Positions 1-6,278 are shown, numbered from the stretch's first letter. The stretch: DNA of 8,836 bases from Dehalococcoidia bacterium (GCA_020344295.1 CP070819.1:1588381-1597216), one strand, 5' to 3'. The notes: generated by a model from the sequence alone, not told the origin. Translations and numbers: made by a program.

Positions 1-88
1 CCTTATAATAATACAGCTGCTCGAACACAGACGGCTTATTCAAAAGTGTAACAGACACCACCTTACATTTGTACTAGTTTAAAACTTA

Positions 89-355
89 CTAATCCTCCCC
101 ATTTTCACATCTCAAGCCCATTCCTAGACTTTTACACTTTCGGTTTGTGATACGCAATAAATTAGTAGGATTTATGCACCCTATCTTCGCTACAGCTACG
201 TTGACAGCTTTGATTGGCTTGACCTCGCAACAGCGGAATGGTACTGCCGATGCAGTTGCATACATGAGTGCTAGTTCCTGAGAACACACCATTGCAACTC
301 CTTCTTTCCTAGCTAAGATGAAATGTAGTAACTGATCACAGTTAATTTGGCTCAT
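89..355 (-). CDS. Unrecognised 88-residue ORF, cysteine-rich
   Basis: This is an ATG-to-TAG open frame encoding 88 residues with seven cysteines (residues 6, 24, 42, 43, 59, 74 and 83). I do not recognise a family. There is no signal peptide and no clear membrane helix. The bases just upstream of the ATG carry no Shine-Dalgarno-like run, which counts against it. It sits at the gene-poor left end, directly next to the inverted-repeat element at 361-428. Its composition is protein-like enough to keep as a hypothetical, but a chance ORF or the remnant of a degraded gene is equally possible. Confidence 0.27.
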   Translation of the reverse strand: MSQINCDQLLHFILARKEGVAMVCSQELALMYATASAVPFRCCEVKPIKAVNVAVAKIGCINPTNLLRITNRKCKSLGMGLRCENGED

Positions 356-360
356 ATATT

Positions 361-444
361 CTGGACACGGATCATGCTTTAAATGGAAGTGGCATCTCGT
401 CAGATGCCAACGGTTCCGGGGTGTCCGGTAAAAAGGTCCCTTTT
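361..444 (+). other. Nested inverted repeats, candidate structured RNA
   Basis: Three collinear stems nest around one tetraloop. The outer stem is CTGGACAC (361-368) with GTGTCCGG (421-428), 8 pairs including one U.G. The middle stem is 384-388 with 414-418, 5 pairs including one U.G. The inner stem is GGCATCT (391-397) with AGATGCC (402-408), perfect, with loop CGTC. Both non-Watson-Crick positions are U.G when read as plus-strand RNA but A.C mismatches on the minus strand, which favours plus-strand transcription. AAAAG (431-435) and CTTTT (440-444) form a further short inverted repeat immediately after. No known riboswitch or RNA family is recognised. No promoter or target gene could be tied to it. 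Confidence 0.33.
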
Positions 445-544
445 CGAATAACCGAGATAAATCGTAAGGTGAGAGGGATGGTAGTAGATGTATATATGCA
501 TTACGACTAATAAGAAGCTAAATGCCTGTAGGATTTTTCAAATA

Positions 545-588
545 AAAAGGCCTCTGTGTCTAATCCCCCTCCACTACGATTAGACCAC
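545..588 (-). terminator. Possible weak terminator in a 366-bp gene-free stretch
   Basis: A perfect 8-bp inverted repeat, GTCTAATC (558-565) and GATTAGAC (578-585), has a 12-nt loop. Read on the minus strand it is followed about nine bases later by a run of five T. It could end transcription of the small membrane-protein gene at 722-988, but the gap between stem and T-run is too long for a textbook intrinsic terminator. The rest of 445-721 is pyrimidine-rich on the plus strand and shows no supported gene. Confidence 0.28.
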
Positions 589-721
589 TGTAATTACCCC
601 CTTAACCTCCTGACCGCACTGCATCTGCACTAACCTAAGGTTCAAGCCAACGTTTAATCATGGCATCTGGCAAAACCGAGCTTCAAGCGCCGTATTGAGT
701 TTGATTCAGAATGTCAATGGC

Positions 722-988
722 CTAATTTGAGTCAGAACCGGTAGGCCTCGTATTATTAATTTCCTGGATCAATGAAATAATGAATGATAGGCCATAAAGA
801 AGGCCTCCTGACGGCAGTGTTATCATCAAACCAAAAAAGAATTGTGCTGCTTTTGCACCACCATTAATATAATCTAACGAAACTGCTGTGAGGACTGCAT
901 AGATTAGGCCTGATCCCCAAGCTACATATGCCAGAAATCTAAGTAAAGATGTAACTGAGTAGATAATCTGTACTTTAGGGGTTTCCAT
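722..988 (-). CDS. Small two-helix membrane protein
   Basis: The gene encodes 88 residues with two hydrophobic segments, about residues 15-38 and 46-72. They are joined by a short polar loop (DYINGGAKAAQ), and the tail is hydrophilic. The start is well fixed: an ATG preceded by a perfect GGAGG (999-995 on the minus strand) with six bases between. It looks like the many small bacterial integral membrane proteins of unknown function that have a Gly-rich turn before the second helix (here LPSGGLLYG). No partner gene lies next to it, and the next gene upstream on this strand ends at 1281. Role unknown, location the cytoplasmic membrane. Confidence 0.75.
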   Translation of the reverse strand: METPKVQIIYSVTSLLRFLAYVAWGSGLIYAVLTAVSLDYINGGAKAAQFFFGLMITLPSGGLLYGLSFIISLIQEINNTRPTGSDSN

Positions 989-1190
989 AATTTGCCTCCA
1001 TATCTGTGAGTTTACGGAAATGCCGGGGTAAAACCTCCACCCAATCCCCGCAGCTAAATGTACCGACTAGCGAACTACTTGTCAATGCAGTAGATAGGCT
1101 AGATAACGATCCAACCCCCCAAGTTAAATATGGTAGAGAAACGCATATAAACAGTTGTCATTCATTGGGAGAAGTTCAAAAGATGCAGAC

Positions 1191-1254
1191 TTTTTAGCAG
1201 ATATCTTGCCAAATTGGCAACGCCTGCCATTATTTTGGCAGACGCTGTTAAAAA
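1191..1254. repeat. Packed three-stem inverted-repeat element
   Basis: An outer stem, TTTTTAGCAG (1191-1200) with CTGTTAAAAA (1245-1254), has 9 of 10 positions Watson-Crick and one G.U as plus-strand RNA. It encloses two adjacent hairpins. The first is TTGCCAA-a-TTGGCAA (1206-1220), perfect. The second is CGcCTGCCA with TGGCAGaCG (1221-1229 and 1236-1244), 8 of 9 positions paired. Only 1201-1205 is left unpaired at the junction. The two hairpins share a TGCCA/TGGCA core. It lies 26 bases past the stop of the tail-tube-like gene, but no T-run follows a hairpin on either strand, so it is not a standard terminator. It could be a palindromic mobile remnant, a tandem protein site or a folded RNA. 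Confidence 0.5.
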
Positions 1255-1280
1255 ACAAGTGGTGACCAATCAGGCAGATT

Positions 1281-1904
1281 CTAGGGTTGGGTAGGCTCTG
1301 TTACCTCTATATCGCGATCCCAGCCTTCGTGTTGCAACGTCAGGCGCTCGATCGCGATAGCCGATTTATTTGAATCAAGTTCTGCCAGTGCGACGTACTC
1401 AGACGGCCAGCACCTATATACTATCCACGACATCACCTTTTGACCAGACTCATTGAATAAGTCAACGATTATATCCTTCCGATAGCTGGAAAGTGACATC
1501 TCAGTGCCCAGGCCACTGCCATACTTCCAAACCAAATTAGCCCAATCTTCAAATGCAGGGTCGTGTGTGACTCCTCTCTCGAGGACTATCGGTGAGTACC
1601 GTGTAAGCCCAGGAGATATACGATCTATGTTTGGATCCAGACCCTGCCGATCATCCAAAGCCTCTGTGGTTCTTATGAGTCCACTTACATTGGTAATCCC
1701 GTGTATGTATTGCCCATCCCACTTAACAGCAAACTTATGACTCTTATAAGGATCAAAACGATATGGATTGACTGTAAAAGGAACCGCTTTCACCTGGATG
1801 GGTGATTGATCTTCATTAACCGTAGGCGCACCTAGAGCTACAGACGTTGCGGCGATTATCAGGGCTACGATTACTAATACTGAAGCTGCTATTTTTACTT
1901 TCAT
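1281..1904 (-). CDS. Exported T4 gp19-like phage tail tube homologue
   Basis: The gene encodes 207 residues. Residues 1-26 form a signal peptide or membrane anchor: basic MKVK, then a long hydrophobic stretch ending VALGAP. After a polar linker, residues 57-203 match the gp19-like tail-tube family (conserved phage tail region type). The recognisable segments are KWDGQYIHGITNVSGL, ERGVTHDPAFEDWANLVW, YRKDIIVDLFNESGQ and a closing EGWDRDIEV. Family members normally form the inner tube of contractile tails and injection systems and lack signal peptides. A longer frame begins at a TTG at 1934, but the ATG at 1904 is preferred because it has GGGAG ten bases upstream and starts exactly at the signal peptide. 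No sheath, baseplate or spike gene is nearby, and the gene has its own promoter. It may be a domesticated secreted or surface protein. Confidence 0.8.
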   Translation of the reverse strand: MKVKIAASVLVIVALIIAATSVALGAPTVNEDQSPIQVKAVPFTVNPYRFDPYKSHKFAVKWDGQYIHGITNVSGLIRTTEALDDRQGLDPNIDRISPGLTRYSPIVLERGVTHDPAFEDWANLVWKYGSGLGTEMSLSSYRKDIIVDLFNESGQKVMSWIVYRCWPSEYVALAELDSNKSAIAIERLTLQHEGWDRDIEVTEPTQP

Positions 1905-1947
1905 GATAGATATACTCCCTCTACCCAATATCAATATCAGATTAATG

Positions 1948-1985
1948 TGTGCACAATTCTATTATTACAAATCTATTCTTGTCAA
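1948..1985 (-). promoter_or_regulatory. Sigma70-type promoter of the tail-tube-like gene
   Basis: On the minus strand a consensus -35 box TTGACA (1985-1980) is followed after 18 bases by TAGAAT (1961-1956), one mismatch from the -10 consensus. Transcription would start near 1949, about 45 bases before the ATG at 1904. A perfect 8-bp palindrome, TGTGCACA (1948-1955), sits at the predicted start site and could be an operator. That last point is inference. The remainder of 1986-2105 is AT-rich with no supported gene. Confidence 0.62.
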
Positions 1986-2105
1986 CATTGTGAACTTAAC
2001 TTTACCTCCCGACATTTTACATTTATTACCATTTTCAACTTTTAAGATATTGCTTAGAATTGTTCATTTATTAATTTCAGCTCTCTAATACAACATAGCT
2101 TCATA

Positions 2106-2140
2106 ATAAAAAAGACCCGCACATTTACATATGTGGGCCT
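2106..2140 (-). terminator. Intrinsic terminator of the dehydratase-macrodomain operon
   Basis: On the minus strand GGCCC and ACAT pair with ATGT and GGGTC around a short loop, with a two-base bulge and one G.U. A run of six T follows at once (2113-2108), then ATTAT. It lies about 80 bases past the last stop codon of the macrodomain gene and before the promoter at 1985, so it separates the two transcription units. Confidence 0.55.
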
Positions 2141-2222
2141 TAGCTTCAGAATATGGATTAGACTGCCTATTTAACCGCTCTTTTTTTTACGTAGTGGGAG
2201 TATTGACCAATTTCATGGCTGT

Positions 2223-2783
2223 TTAGCCGCTCCCAGAGACCAGGTCTTGAAGAGCTTGCTCGTAGGTACGGTGTGTTCCTGAATCGTAAAGGACGAAGAT
2301 TACCTCATCTAAAGATTCATCTTTATTGAGGAACTCTATTACCGTCTGCAGGGCGATCCTTGCAGCGGGCTCAACCGGGTATCCATAGGCGCCCGTGCTT
2401 ATGGATGGAAATGAGACGCTTTTCAGGCTTCGCATGACCGCCAGCTTCAGGCTCTCACGGTATGCGCTGGCGAGGAGCTCGGCCTCACCACTGCTGCCGC
2501 CATGCCATATGGGACCTTAAGTTTGGATGACGTTGTGTGCTTTAAGGTCGCCCCCGGTTGTTATAACGGCCTGTCCGGCGGGTAAGCGGCCTCTCTCCGC
2601 TCGTATCTGGCGGCATTCATCCAGTATGGCTGGCCCCCCTGCCCTGTGGATGGCTCCGTCAACACCACCGCCGCCCATAAGCCCCGAATTCGCGGCGTTC
2701 ACAATGGCATCCGTCGGCTGCCCGGTGATGTCGCCCTGAGTTATTGAGAGCCGGGTCTTGTTGATTATCAGGTCCAATCTCAC
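2223..2783 (-). pseudogene. Macrodomain (ADP-ribose) protein, in-frame nonsense codon
   Basis: The two halves of one macrodomain protein lie in the same frame, split by a TAA at 2519-2517 (codon 89 of 187). The first half carries QGDIT (16-20), NAAN (29-32) and [14 protein letters not shown] (37-50), the ADP-ribose-binding and catalytic region of the YmdB/O-acetyl-ADP-ribose deacetylase type. The second half carries GPIWHGG and the phosphate loop STGAYGYP. The family usually reads HTVGP at the break; here it is QT-stop-GP, so the stop replaces the Val and the preceding His is also altered. No frameshift is present. The start is GTG at 2783, overlapping the upstream stop as GTGA; a TTG at 2777 with AGGAG five bases before it is the alternative. 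It is the last gene of the operon. It is either a recent pseudogene or a sequence error. Confidence 0.82.
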
Positions 2784-3424
2784 TCCTTGGATTCCTGCTC
2801 GGTCAGGGTTTCTTGCTCTTCATCCCTGGTTCGGAACCAGCGTTTGATCTCGTCCAGGGCCGGTGGAGCCACGTAAAAAACTTCAATGTCTGAGGGGAAC
2901 CGGACTTGGTGGCCCTCTCTCATCAGCAGTATACCGATATCGTGGTCTTTCAAGCTTTCGTCCAGTTTCTTCGCTATATCGGCGTTTCTTTTCGAGCGGA
3001 CCTCTGTATATGACTCGTAAACCTTGGTGAGAACTGCCGGATTCTGCAGCCCGACCGCCAGGCACCTACTCCAGTCCATGAACTCAGTGAGCAGCTCGGC
3101 GTCCTCGATTGGCTGGACCTCTGCTCCCCTCTCAATCATGGAGCTGACGATTTTATAGCTTGCGCTGTTCAGCTCCTCGATAACTTGGCCTCCCTGTTCA
3201 CCACCCACAGGCACCAGCTCATGATATATCCTTTTGATACTGCCAAGTCGTGACTCCAGGTTGGTCACGTGAGCCTCGACTTCATTCCAATACTTACGGA
3301 TTTTCTCGTCGAAATCTCCTTCCGGTTCGGGAGGTGAGAAAATGAGAGGCACAAAGAAAAGCTTCCTGCCCTTACTGAATTTCTCCGCATCTGGTTTCTC
3401 TATTTTCCCCAGTTCTTCTGCCAT
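2780..3424 (-). CDS. Conserved uncharacterised protein, ~214 residues
   Basis: This is a soluble, mostly helical, charged protein. An early block ([18 protein letters not shown]) precedes helices rich in Glu and Lys. The C-terminal third reads [15 protein letters not shown] and then [18 protein letters not shown], and ends in an acidic tail. It gives the impression of a conserved family, but I cannot assign a function. A release-factor-like Rossmann fold for the C-terminal part is only a guess. The frame is open back to a TTG at 3451, which lacks a ribosome site. The ATG at 3424 is chosen, although its AAGGAG is about 15 bases upstream. It lies between the 115-residue gene and the macrodomain gene, whose GTG overlaps this TGA stop. 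No signal peptide or membrane helix is seen. Confidence 0.8.
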   Translation of the reverse strand: MAEELGKIEKPDAEKFSKGRKLFFVPLIFSPPEPEGDFDEKIRKYWNEVEAHVTNLESRLGSIKRIYHELVPVGGEQGGQVIEELNSASYKIVSSMIERGAEVQPIEDAELLTEFMDWSRCLAVGLQNPAVLTKVYESYTEVRSKRNADIAKKLDESLKDHDIGILLMREGHQVRFPSDIEVFYVAPPALDEIKRWFRTRDEEQETLTEQESKE

Positions 3425-3444
3425 AACTATCTCATTGAACTCCT

Positions 3445-3792
3445 TTACCAAAATTCAATGTTTTGAATATTCTCATTATCTCTGATAGCCGAGGCGATTG
3501 TTTTCCTCGTTTTCTCATCTTGAATAGGTTCCACCACTGATACGGGCAGGCCGACATCATTCTCTCCCTGTTTCCACGATACTATATACCCCGGCACCAG
3601 TGCATATTCTCCGCCCCTGCCCGCAACAATGCTGAAGCCTGCACATGCGGAGCATTCCAGCACTCCTACACCGGTTACGCAAAGTATATCACGCCCGTTG
3701 TGCGGAAGCCGCAGCTCTTTGAACAGGATATAGTAACCCGATGGTACCGGCAGTTCTTTGTTCAATTCCTGATGGACATACTCTCTGGTCAT
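3445..3792 (-). CDS. Conserved uncharacterised protein, 115 residues
   Basis: The protein is small, soluble and probably mostly beta. Visible blocks are KELPVPSGYYILFKELRLP (about 12-30), a cysteine cluster ILCVTGVGVLECSACAG (36-52, with Cys-x2-Cys) and ALVPGYIVSWK (64-74). The C-terminus ends NIEFW. The Cys-x2-Cys could bind metal, but no second pair is present, so this is only a possibility. The ATG overlaps the TGA of the upstream 41-residue ORF as ATGA, which points to translational coupling. Its stop lies 20 bases before the chosen start of the next gene, suggesting the two proteins work together. I do not recognise a named family. Confidence 0.8.
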   Translation of the reverse strand: MTREYVHQELNKELPVPSGYYILFKELRLPHNGRDILCVTGVGVLECSACAGFSIVAGRGGEYALVPGYIVSWKQGENDVGLPVSVVEPIQDEKTRKTIASAIRDNENIQNIEFW

Positions 3793-3914
3793 TTCGGCTT
3801 CCCGGTTGATTCTTTCGGTTTGACTGGCTTGCCCCTGTGCTTCTGAGGCATTTCCTGTTTCTTACTGCGGAATCCCTTCATACGGAACCAGGACGGTGTG
3901 CGGTAGCCTTTCAT
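3789..3914 (-). CDS. Small basic protein, 41 residues
   Basis: This short ORF fills the gap between the dehydratase and the 115-residue gene almost exactly. Its ATG is six bases after the dehydratase TAA, and its TGA overlaps the next ATG (ATGA). The product begins MKGYRTPSWFRMKGF and continues as a Lys/Arg/Pro-rich tail. It has about 14 Lys plus Arg against two Glu, with no hydrophobic helix. The nearest purine-rich site (AAGGA) is about 13 bases upstream, so translation probably depends on re-initiation after the dehydratase. Such a tail would suit nucleic-acid or acidic-surface binding, which is inference. The tight packing is the main support; the function is unknown. Confidence 0.62.
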   Translation of the reverse strand: MKGYRTPSWFRMKGFRSKKQEMPQKHRGKPVKPKESTGKPK

Positions 3915-3920
3915 TGAATC

Positions 3921-4916
3921 TTACTTTCCTTGAGGTAGTCTGACTGTGGATTTCCCGAGCATTACCCTGCGCCCATTCTGGTTCGCTGCCCAGGTCTCGC
4001 ATTCAACAACACCTTCGCCGTCATTCACATATTTGGATGCCACTTTACCCTCGAAGGTTAGCGTATCACCCGGGAAGACGTTGCCTCTCATCTCTGCGTA
4101 ATGCTTCGTAAGGATACCCTCGCCGCCGATCCAGTTGGTTACAAGCTGTGCCAGGTGGGCGGTGTTGTGGGGGCCATGGGCGATGACGTTGGGCAGGCCT
4201 AGGAACTCTGTGGCGAACTTGTAATCGAAGTGGTGCGGACCATAATCGTTAACAGCGGCCCCCCATTTGAGTATGGTGAAAAGCGTGAACTCTTTTACTA
4301 TAGGAGCCAGATGTGTCCCTACTTCGACCTCATCGTAGTCTACCTGCTTCTTCGATCCAGGGTGAGATTCTAATTTCTCAACGGGCTGAGGTTCGCCGGT
4401 AGATGACGATTTACTTGATGAACCCTCCAGAGAAACCATGGCCTCGCTGGTAATACCCACGAGCTCATCTCTCTGATTGCGATGTTCATTATCGATACGA
4501 ATGAACACCATTTTCCCCGATTTGCCGTCCCTCTCGTATATGTCACCCAGCTTACAGATGCTGGTTATCATGTCGCCCGGCCTGAGCGGATAGAAGAACT
4601 GGTATTCGTTGAACGCCGAGAATATTCGTGGAAACGGGGGCTGAAATGGGAGGCTCATGTGAGACATGTCACTGAAACGTCTGAAAGCATGGTTGCTGGG
4701 ATTGAAGGCCTCGAGAAATGCTGGCGGAGCAATAATACCACCCCATCCCGTTTTTCGCGCGTAGTCATCGTCATGCCATAGCGGATTATCGTCGGTTGTA
4801 GCCTCCATGAACCTCCTGATCCCCCACATCGTTACCTCTTCCGGCGGGAACTCGGGGAATAGCCTGGTGCCGATGTGCCTTCTCATCTCCTCGGTAATGG
4901 CCGATTCGCTGGACAT
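3921..4916 (-). CDS. MaoC-like double-hotdog dehydratase/hydratase
   Basis: The gene encodes 331 residues with two hotdog domains. The N-terminal one (about 5-165) is of the FAS1-type MaoC dehydratase kind, with TDDNPLWHDDDYAR (41-54) and GGIIAPPAFL (59-68). The C-terminal one (about 190-330) carries the hydratase-2-like active site NDYGPHHFD, giving probable catalytic Asp224 and His229, then NVIAHG (243-248). A Ser-rich linker (166-173) separates them. The family hydrates or dehydrates 2-enoyl/3-hydroxyacyl thioesters (CoA or ACP) in the cytoplasm; the substrate cannot be told from sequence. The ATG follows GGAGG by nine bases. It is the first gene of the operon and immediately precedes the 41-residue ORF. 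No reductase or ligase of a fatty-acid pathway is adjacent. Confidence 0.9.
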   Translation of the reverse strand: MSSESAITEEMRRHIGTRLFPEFPPEEVTMWGIRRFMEATTDDNPLWHDDDYARKTGWGGIIAPPAFLEAFNPSNHAFRRFSDMSHMSLPFQPPFPRIFSAFNEYQFFYPLRPGDMITSICKLGDIYERDGKSGKMVFIRIDNEHRNQRDELVGITSEAMVSLEGSSSKSSSTGEPQPVEKLESHPGSKKQVDYDEVEVGTHLAPIVKEFTLFTILKWGAAVNDYGPHHFDYKFATEFLGLPNVIAHGPHNTAHLAQLVTNWIGGEGILTKHYAEMRGNVFPGDTLTFEGKVASKYVNDGEGVVECETWAANQNGRRVMLGKSTVRLPQGK

Positions 4917-4937
4917 GTCTTAAATCCTCCAAGAACT

Positions 4938-4966
4938 AGTATACTCTGAATTCTGTTTTCGGTGAA
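4938..4966 (-). promoter_or_regulatory. Probable promoter of the dehydratase operon
   Basis: On the minus strand TTCACC (4966-4961) and TATACT (4943-4938) lie 17 bases apart, matching 4 of 6 and 5 of 6 of the sigma70 boxes. Transcription would start close to 4931, giving a leader of only about 15 bases that still contains the GGAGG at 4930-4926. No other good promoter is seen before the downstream operon genes. Confidence 0.45.
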
Positions 4967-5137
4967 ACGATTCTTCCAGAGACAACAGGACGCACAAGCT
5001 AAGACCCTGAGTGTATTTAATCGAATAATCGTCGCAATGTCGAGTATCAATTATACCACTTGGGTGTATTACCTGAATTCGCCCAGCGTCGCTTCATACT
5101 TGAAGTCTGCAAAATTATTGGGAAAATAGGTGAATTA

Positions 5138-5623
5138 ATGGGTGTTAAAGTCATGTTGATCGCATGCGATGTCGCGAATACAATCTTTAGTACTAGTACG
5201 ATAGTTTACAACATAGGTAGTACGATGGTTATATCAAACGATGAGCAGAGAAGAGGAGGGTTCGGTATTCAGCGGTTACGTGTTTGGGGACTTCCTGCCG
5301 AGAAGTACCTGTTCTCTCTGGATGAAACACACTGGACGAACTCATTTGCGCTCTGGATTGTGCTAAATAGCGTTGACTCAGCGATTACCTGGCGGATCCT
5401 GTCCCTCGGGGGCAGCGAAGTAAATCCGTTCTTGAGTCTTGCGGCGCAGACCTATGGTTATGATTATATGCTTGCCGGGAAAATGATGCTGGCTGTTCTA
5501 TTGGGGATGCTGGTTTGGAGAAAGGGTTCGCGCCGTTTGAAGAGCACGTTGAATCTTGGTATCAACTTGGTGGTTATTATAAACTGCTGCCTTCTATTCC
5601 AGCCGATGTGGCTGCTTCACTAG
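5138..5623 (+). CDS. DUF5658-like small membrane protein
   Basis: With the chosen start the protein has 161 residues. Its C-terminal two thirds resembles DUF5658: a first helix with LNSVDSAIT, then the loop LGGSEVNPFL (the conserved Glu-x-Asn-Pro), a second helix (MLAGKMMLAVLLGMLVW), a basic turn and a third helix ending the protein (MWLLH). It is an integral membrane protein of unknown function. The start is uncertain. The frame is open to a TTG at 5060. The ATG at 5138 has AGGTG five bases upstream. The ATG at 5225 has AGGT seven bases upstream and would give a 132-residue protein closer to the usual family size. The last bases overlap the convergent gene: both stops lie in the CTAG at 5620-5623. 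Confidence 0.72.
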   Translation: MGVKVMLIACDVANTIFSTSTIVYNIGSTMVISNDEQRRGGFGIQRLRVWGLPAEKYLFSLDETHWTNSFALWIVLNSVDSAITWRILSLGGSEVNPFLSLAAQTYGYDYMLAGKMMLAVLLGMLVWRKGSRRLKSTLNLGINLVVIINCCLLFQPMWLLH

Positions 5624-5958
5624 CAGGTCAAATGTAGCGCTGCAACTACCTTAGCATTTATATAGACTTGGTTATATATCTCACAGGCTTTGTTTGTAGG
5701 CTCTACGATTAAGTTTGCTCCTTTAGAAGATACAAAATCCCTCGTCTGCTGAGGGACTTGCATCAAGCCATCCACCCCTGTACCTATTATCACTACTTCG
5801 GGGTTCTCTTGCATGATTGATTCTATATCCTCGATGCAAAGGTTGTGCGCCTCTTTCCTCCACCAACTGCTGTCCACTCTATCGGCGTAGATTATGACAT
5901 CGCTTGTGTATTCGGCACCCCTGACTATGATTCGACCAGATCTGTAATTGTCGATCAT
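5620..5958 (-). CDS. Mth938-like (DUF498) domain protein
   Basis: The whole 112-residue protein fits the Mth938-like single-domain fold also found in mitochondrial NDUFAF3. It begins MIDNYRSGRIIVRGAEYTSDV. Next come SSWWRKEAHNL (30-40), VVIIGTGVDGLMQVP (55-69) and LIVEPTNKACEIYN (83-96), and it ends in AALHLTC (106-112). The eukaryotic member helps assemble respiratory complex I; bacterial and archaeal roles are not established. The start is secure: an ATG with a perfect GGAGG six bases upstream. It is soluble with no signal. It stands alone on its strand, tail to tail with the DUF5658-like gene, so no pathway can be read from its neighbours. Confidence 0.88.
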   Translation of the reverse strand: MIDNYRSGRIIVRGAEYTSDVIIYADRVDSSWWRKEAHNLCIEDIESIMQENPEVVIIGTGVDGLMQVPQQTRDFVSSKGANLIVEPTNKACEIYNQVYINAKVVAALHLTC

Positions 5959-6056
5959 ATTGGGCCTCCTTTTTTAGCTTAAAACCTTTCCTTATTTGCT
6001 CGGGTCATTGATTCTTCTGAATAGGGCGACAGGCCGGTTGCCAGTTGTAAGATAGT

Positions 6057-6085
6057 ATTATATCCAGTTATTACCTGCGTAATGA
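6057..6085 (-). promoter_or_regulatory. Possible promoter of the Mth938-like gene
   Basis: A perfect -10 box TATAAT lies at 6062-6057 on the minus strand, about 95 bases before the ATG at 5958. The -35 region at normal spacing (TCATTA) is poor, so the call rests on the -10 alone. It lies in the 320-bp divergent intergenic region 5959-6278, which otherwise shows no ORF of note. Confidence 0.33.
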
Positions 6086-6203
6086 GCATACCATAGTTAT
6101 TGGAGTAGCAACAGCGGTCCTATGCTGTGCACGGTTGGAGCTATATGTCTTATGATAGATTGAAGCTTATTAAGCCACTTTGCTATCTCACTTAGTTTAA
6201 TTA

Positions 6204-6212
6204 TGGTATGAT
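6204..6212 (+). promoter_or_regulatory. Possible extended -10 promoter of the LRR gene
   Basis: TG-G-TATGAT is an extended -10 element (TGn plus 5 of 6 of TATAAT). It lies about 66 bases before the ATG at 6279, with no clear -35 box, as is usual for extended -10 promoters. It is the best candidate upstream of the LRR gene. Confidence 0.38.
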
Positions 6213-6278
6213 GCGTTTGTGCTGTTGACTGCAGATATCTACCTGCTTAGCCGGAGAATGAATATAAACTGGGGCTGA

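Noticed and set aside
478..510. A 10-codon ORF after a purine-rich AAGGTGAGAGGG, ending in TAATAA
   Set aside because: It is too short to tell from chance, and no gene follows on that strand to make it a leader peptide.
632..642. AACCT-A-AGGTT palindrome in the left intergenic region
   Set aside because: The one-base centre cannot form a hairpin, and there is no promoter context to support an operator.
1006..1197. A 63-codon plus-strand ORF with GTG start, moderately protein-like
   Set aside because: It has no ribosome site and no recognisable family, it begins inside the leader of the divergent small membrane-protein gene, and its end runs into the inverted-repeat element. It may be a gene remnant but cannot be supported.
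1191..1254. Reading the packed hairpins as an integron attC site
   Set aside because: The expected GTTRRRY and RYYYAAC core boxes are not present in the right form, and no integrase or gene cassette is seen.
1903..2088. A plus-strand ORF in the AT-rich region opposite the tail-tube promoter
   Set aside because: It overlaps a strong minus-strand promoter, has low-complexity composition and shows no family resemblance.
4482..4781. A 99-codon plus-strand ORF inside the dehydratase gene
   Set aside because: It is a shadow of the well-supported double-hotdog coding sequence on the other strand.
6258..6278. A six-residue ORF directly before the LRR start, stop touching the ATG
   Set aside because: The purine-rich site lies only one base from its ATG, so it is unlikely to be translated, and there is no sign of attenuation.
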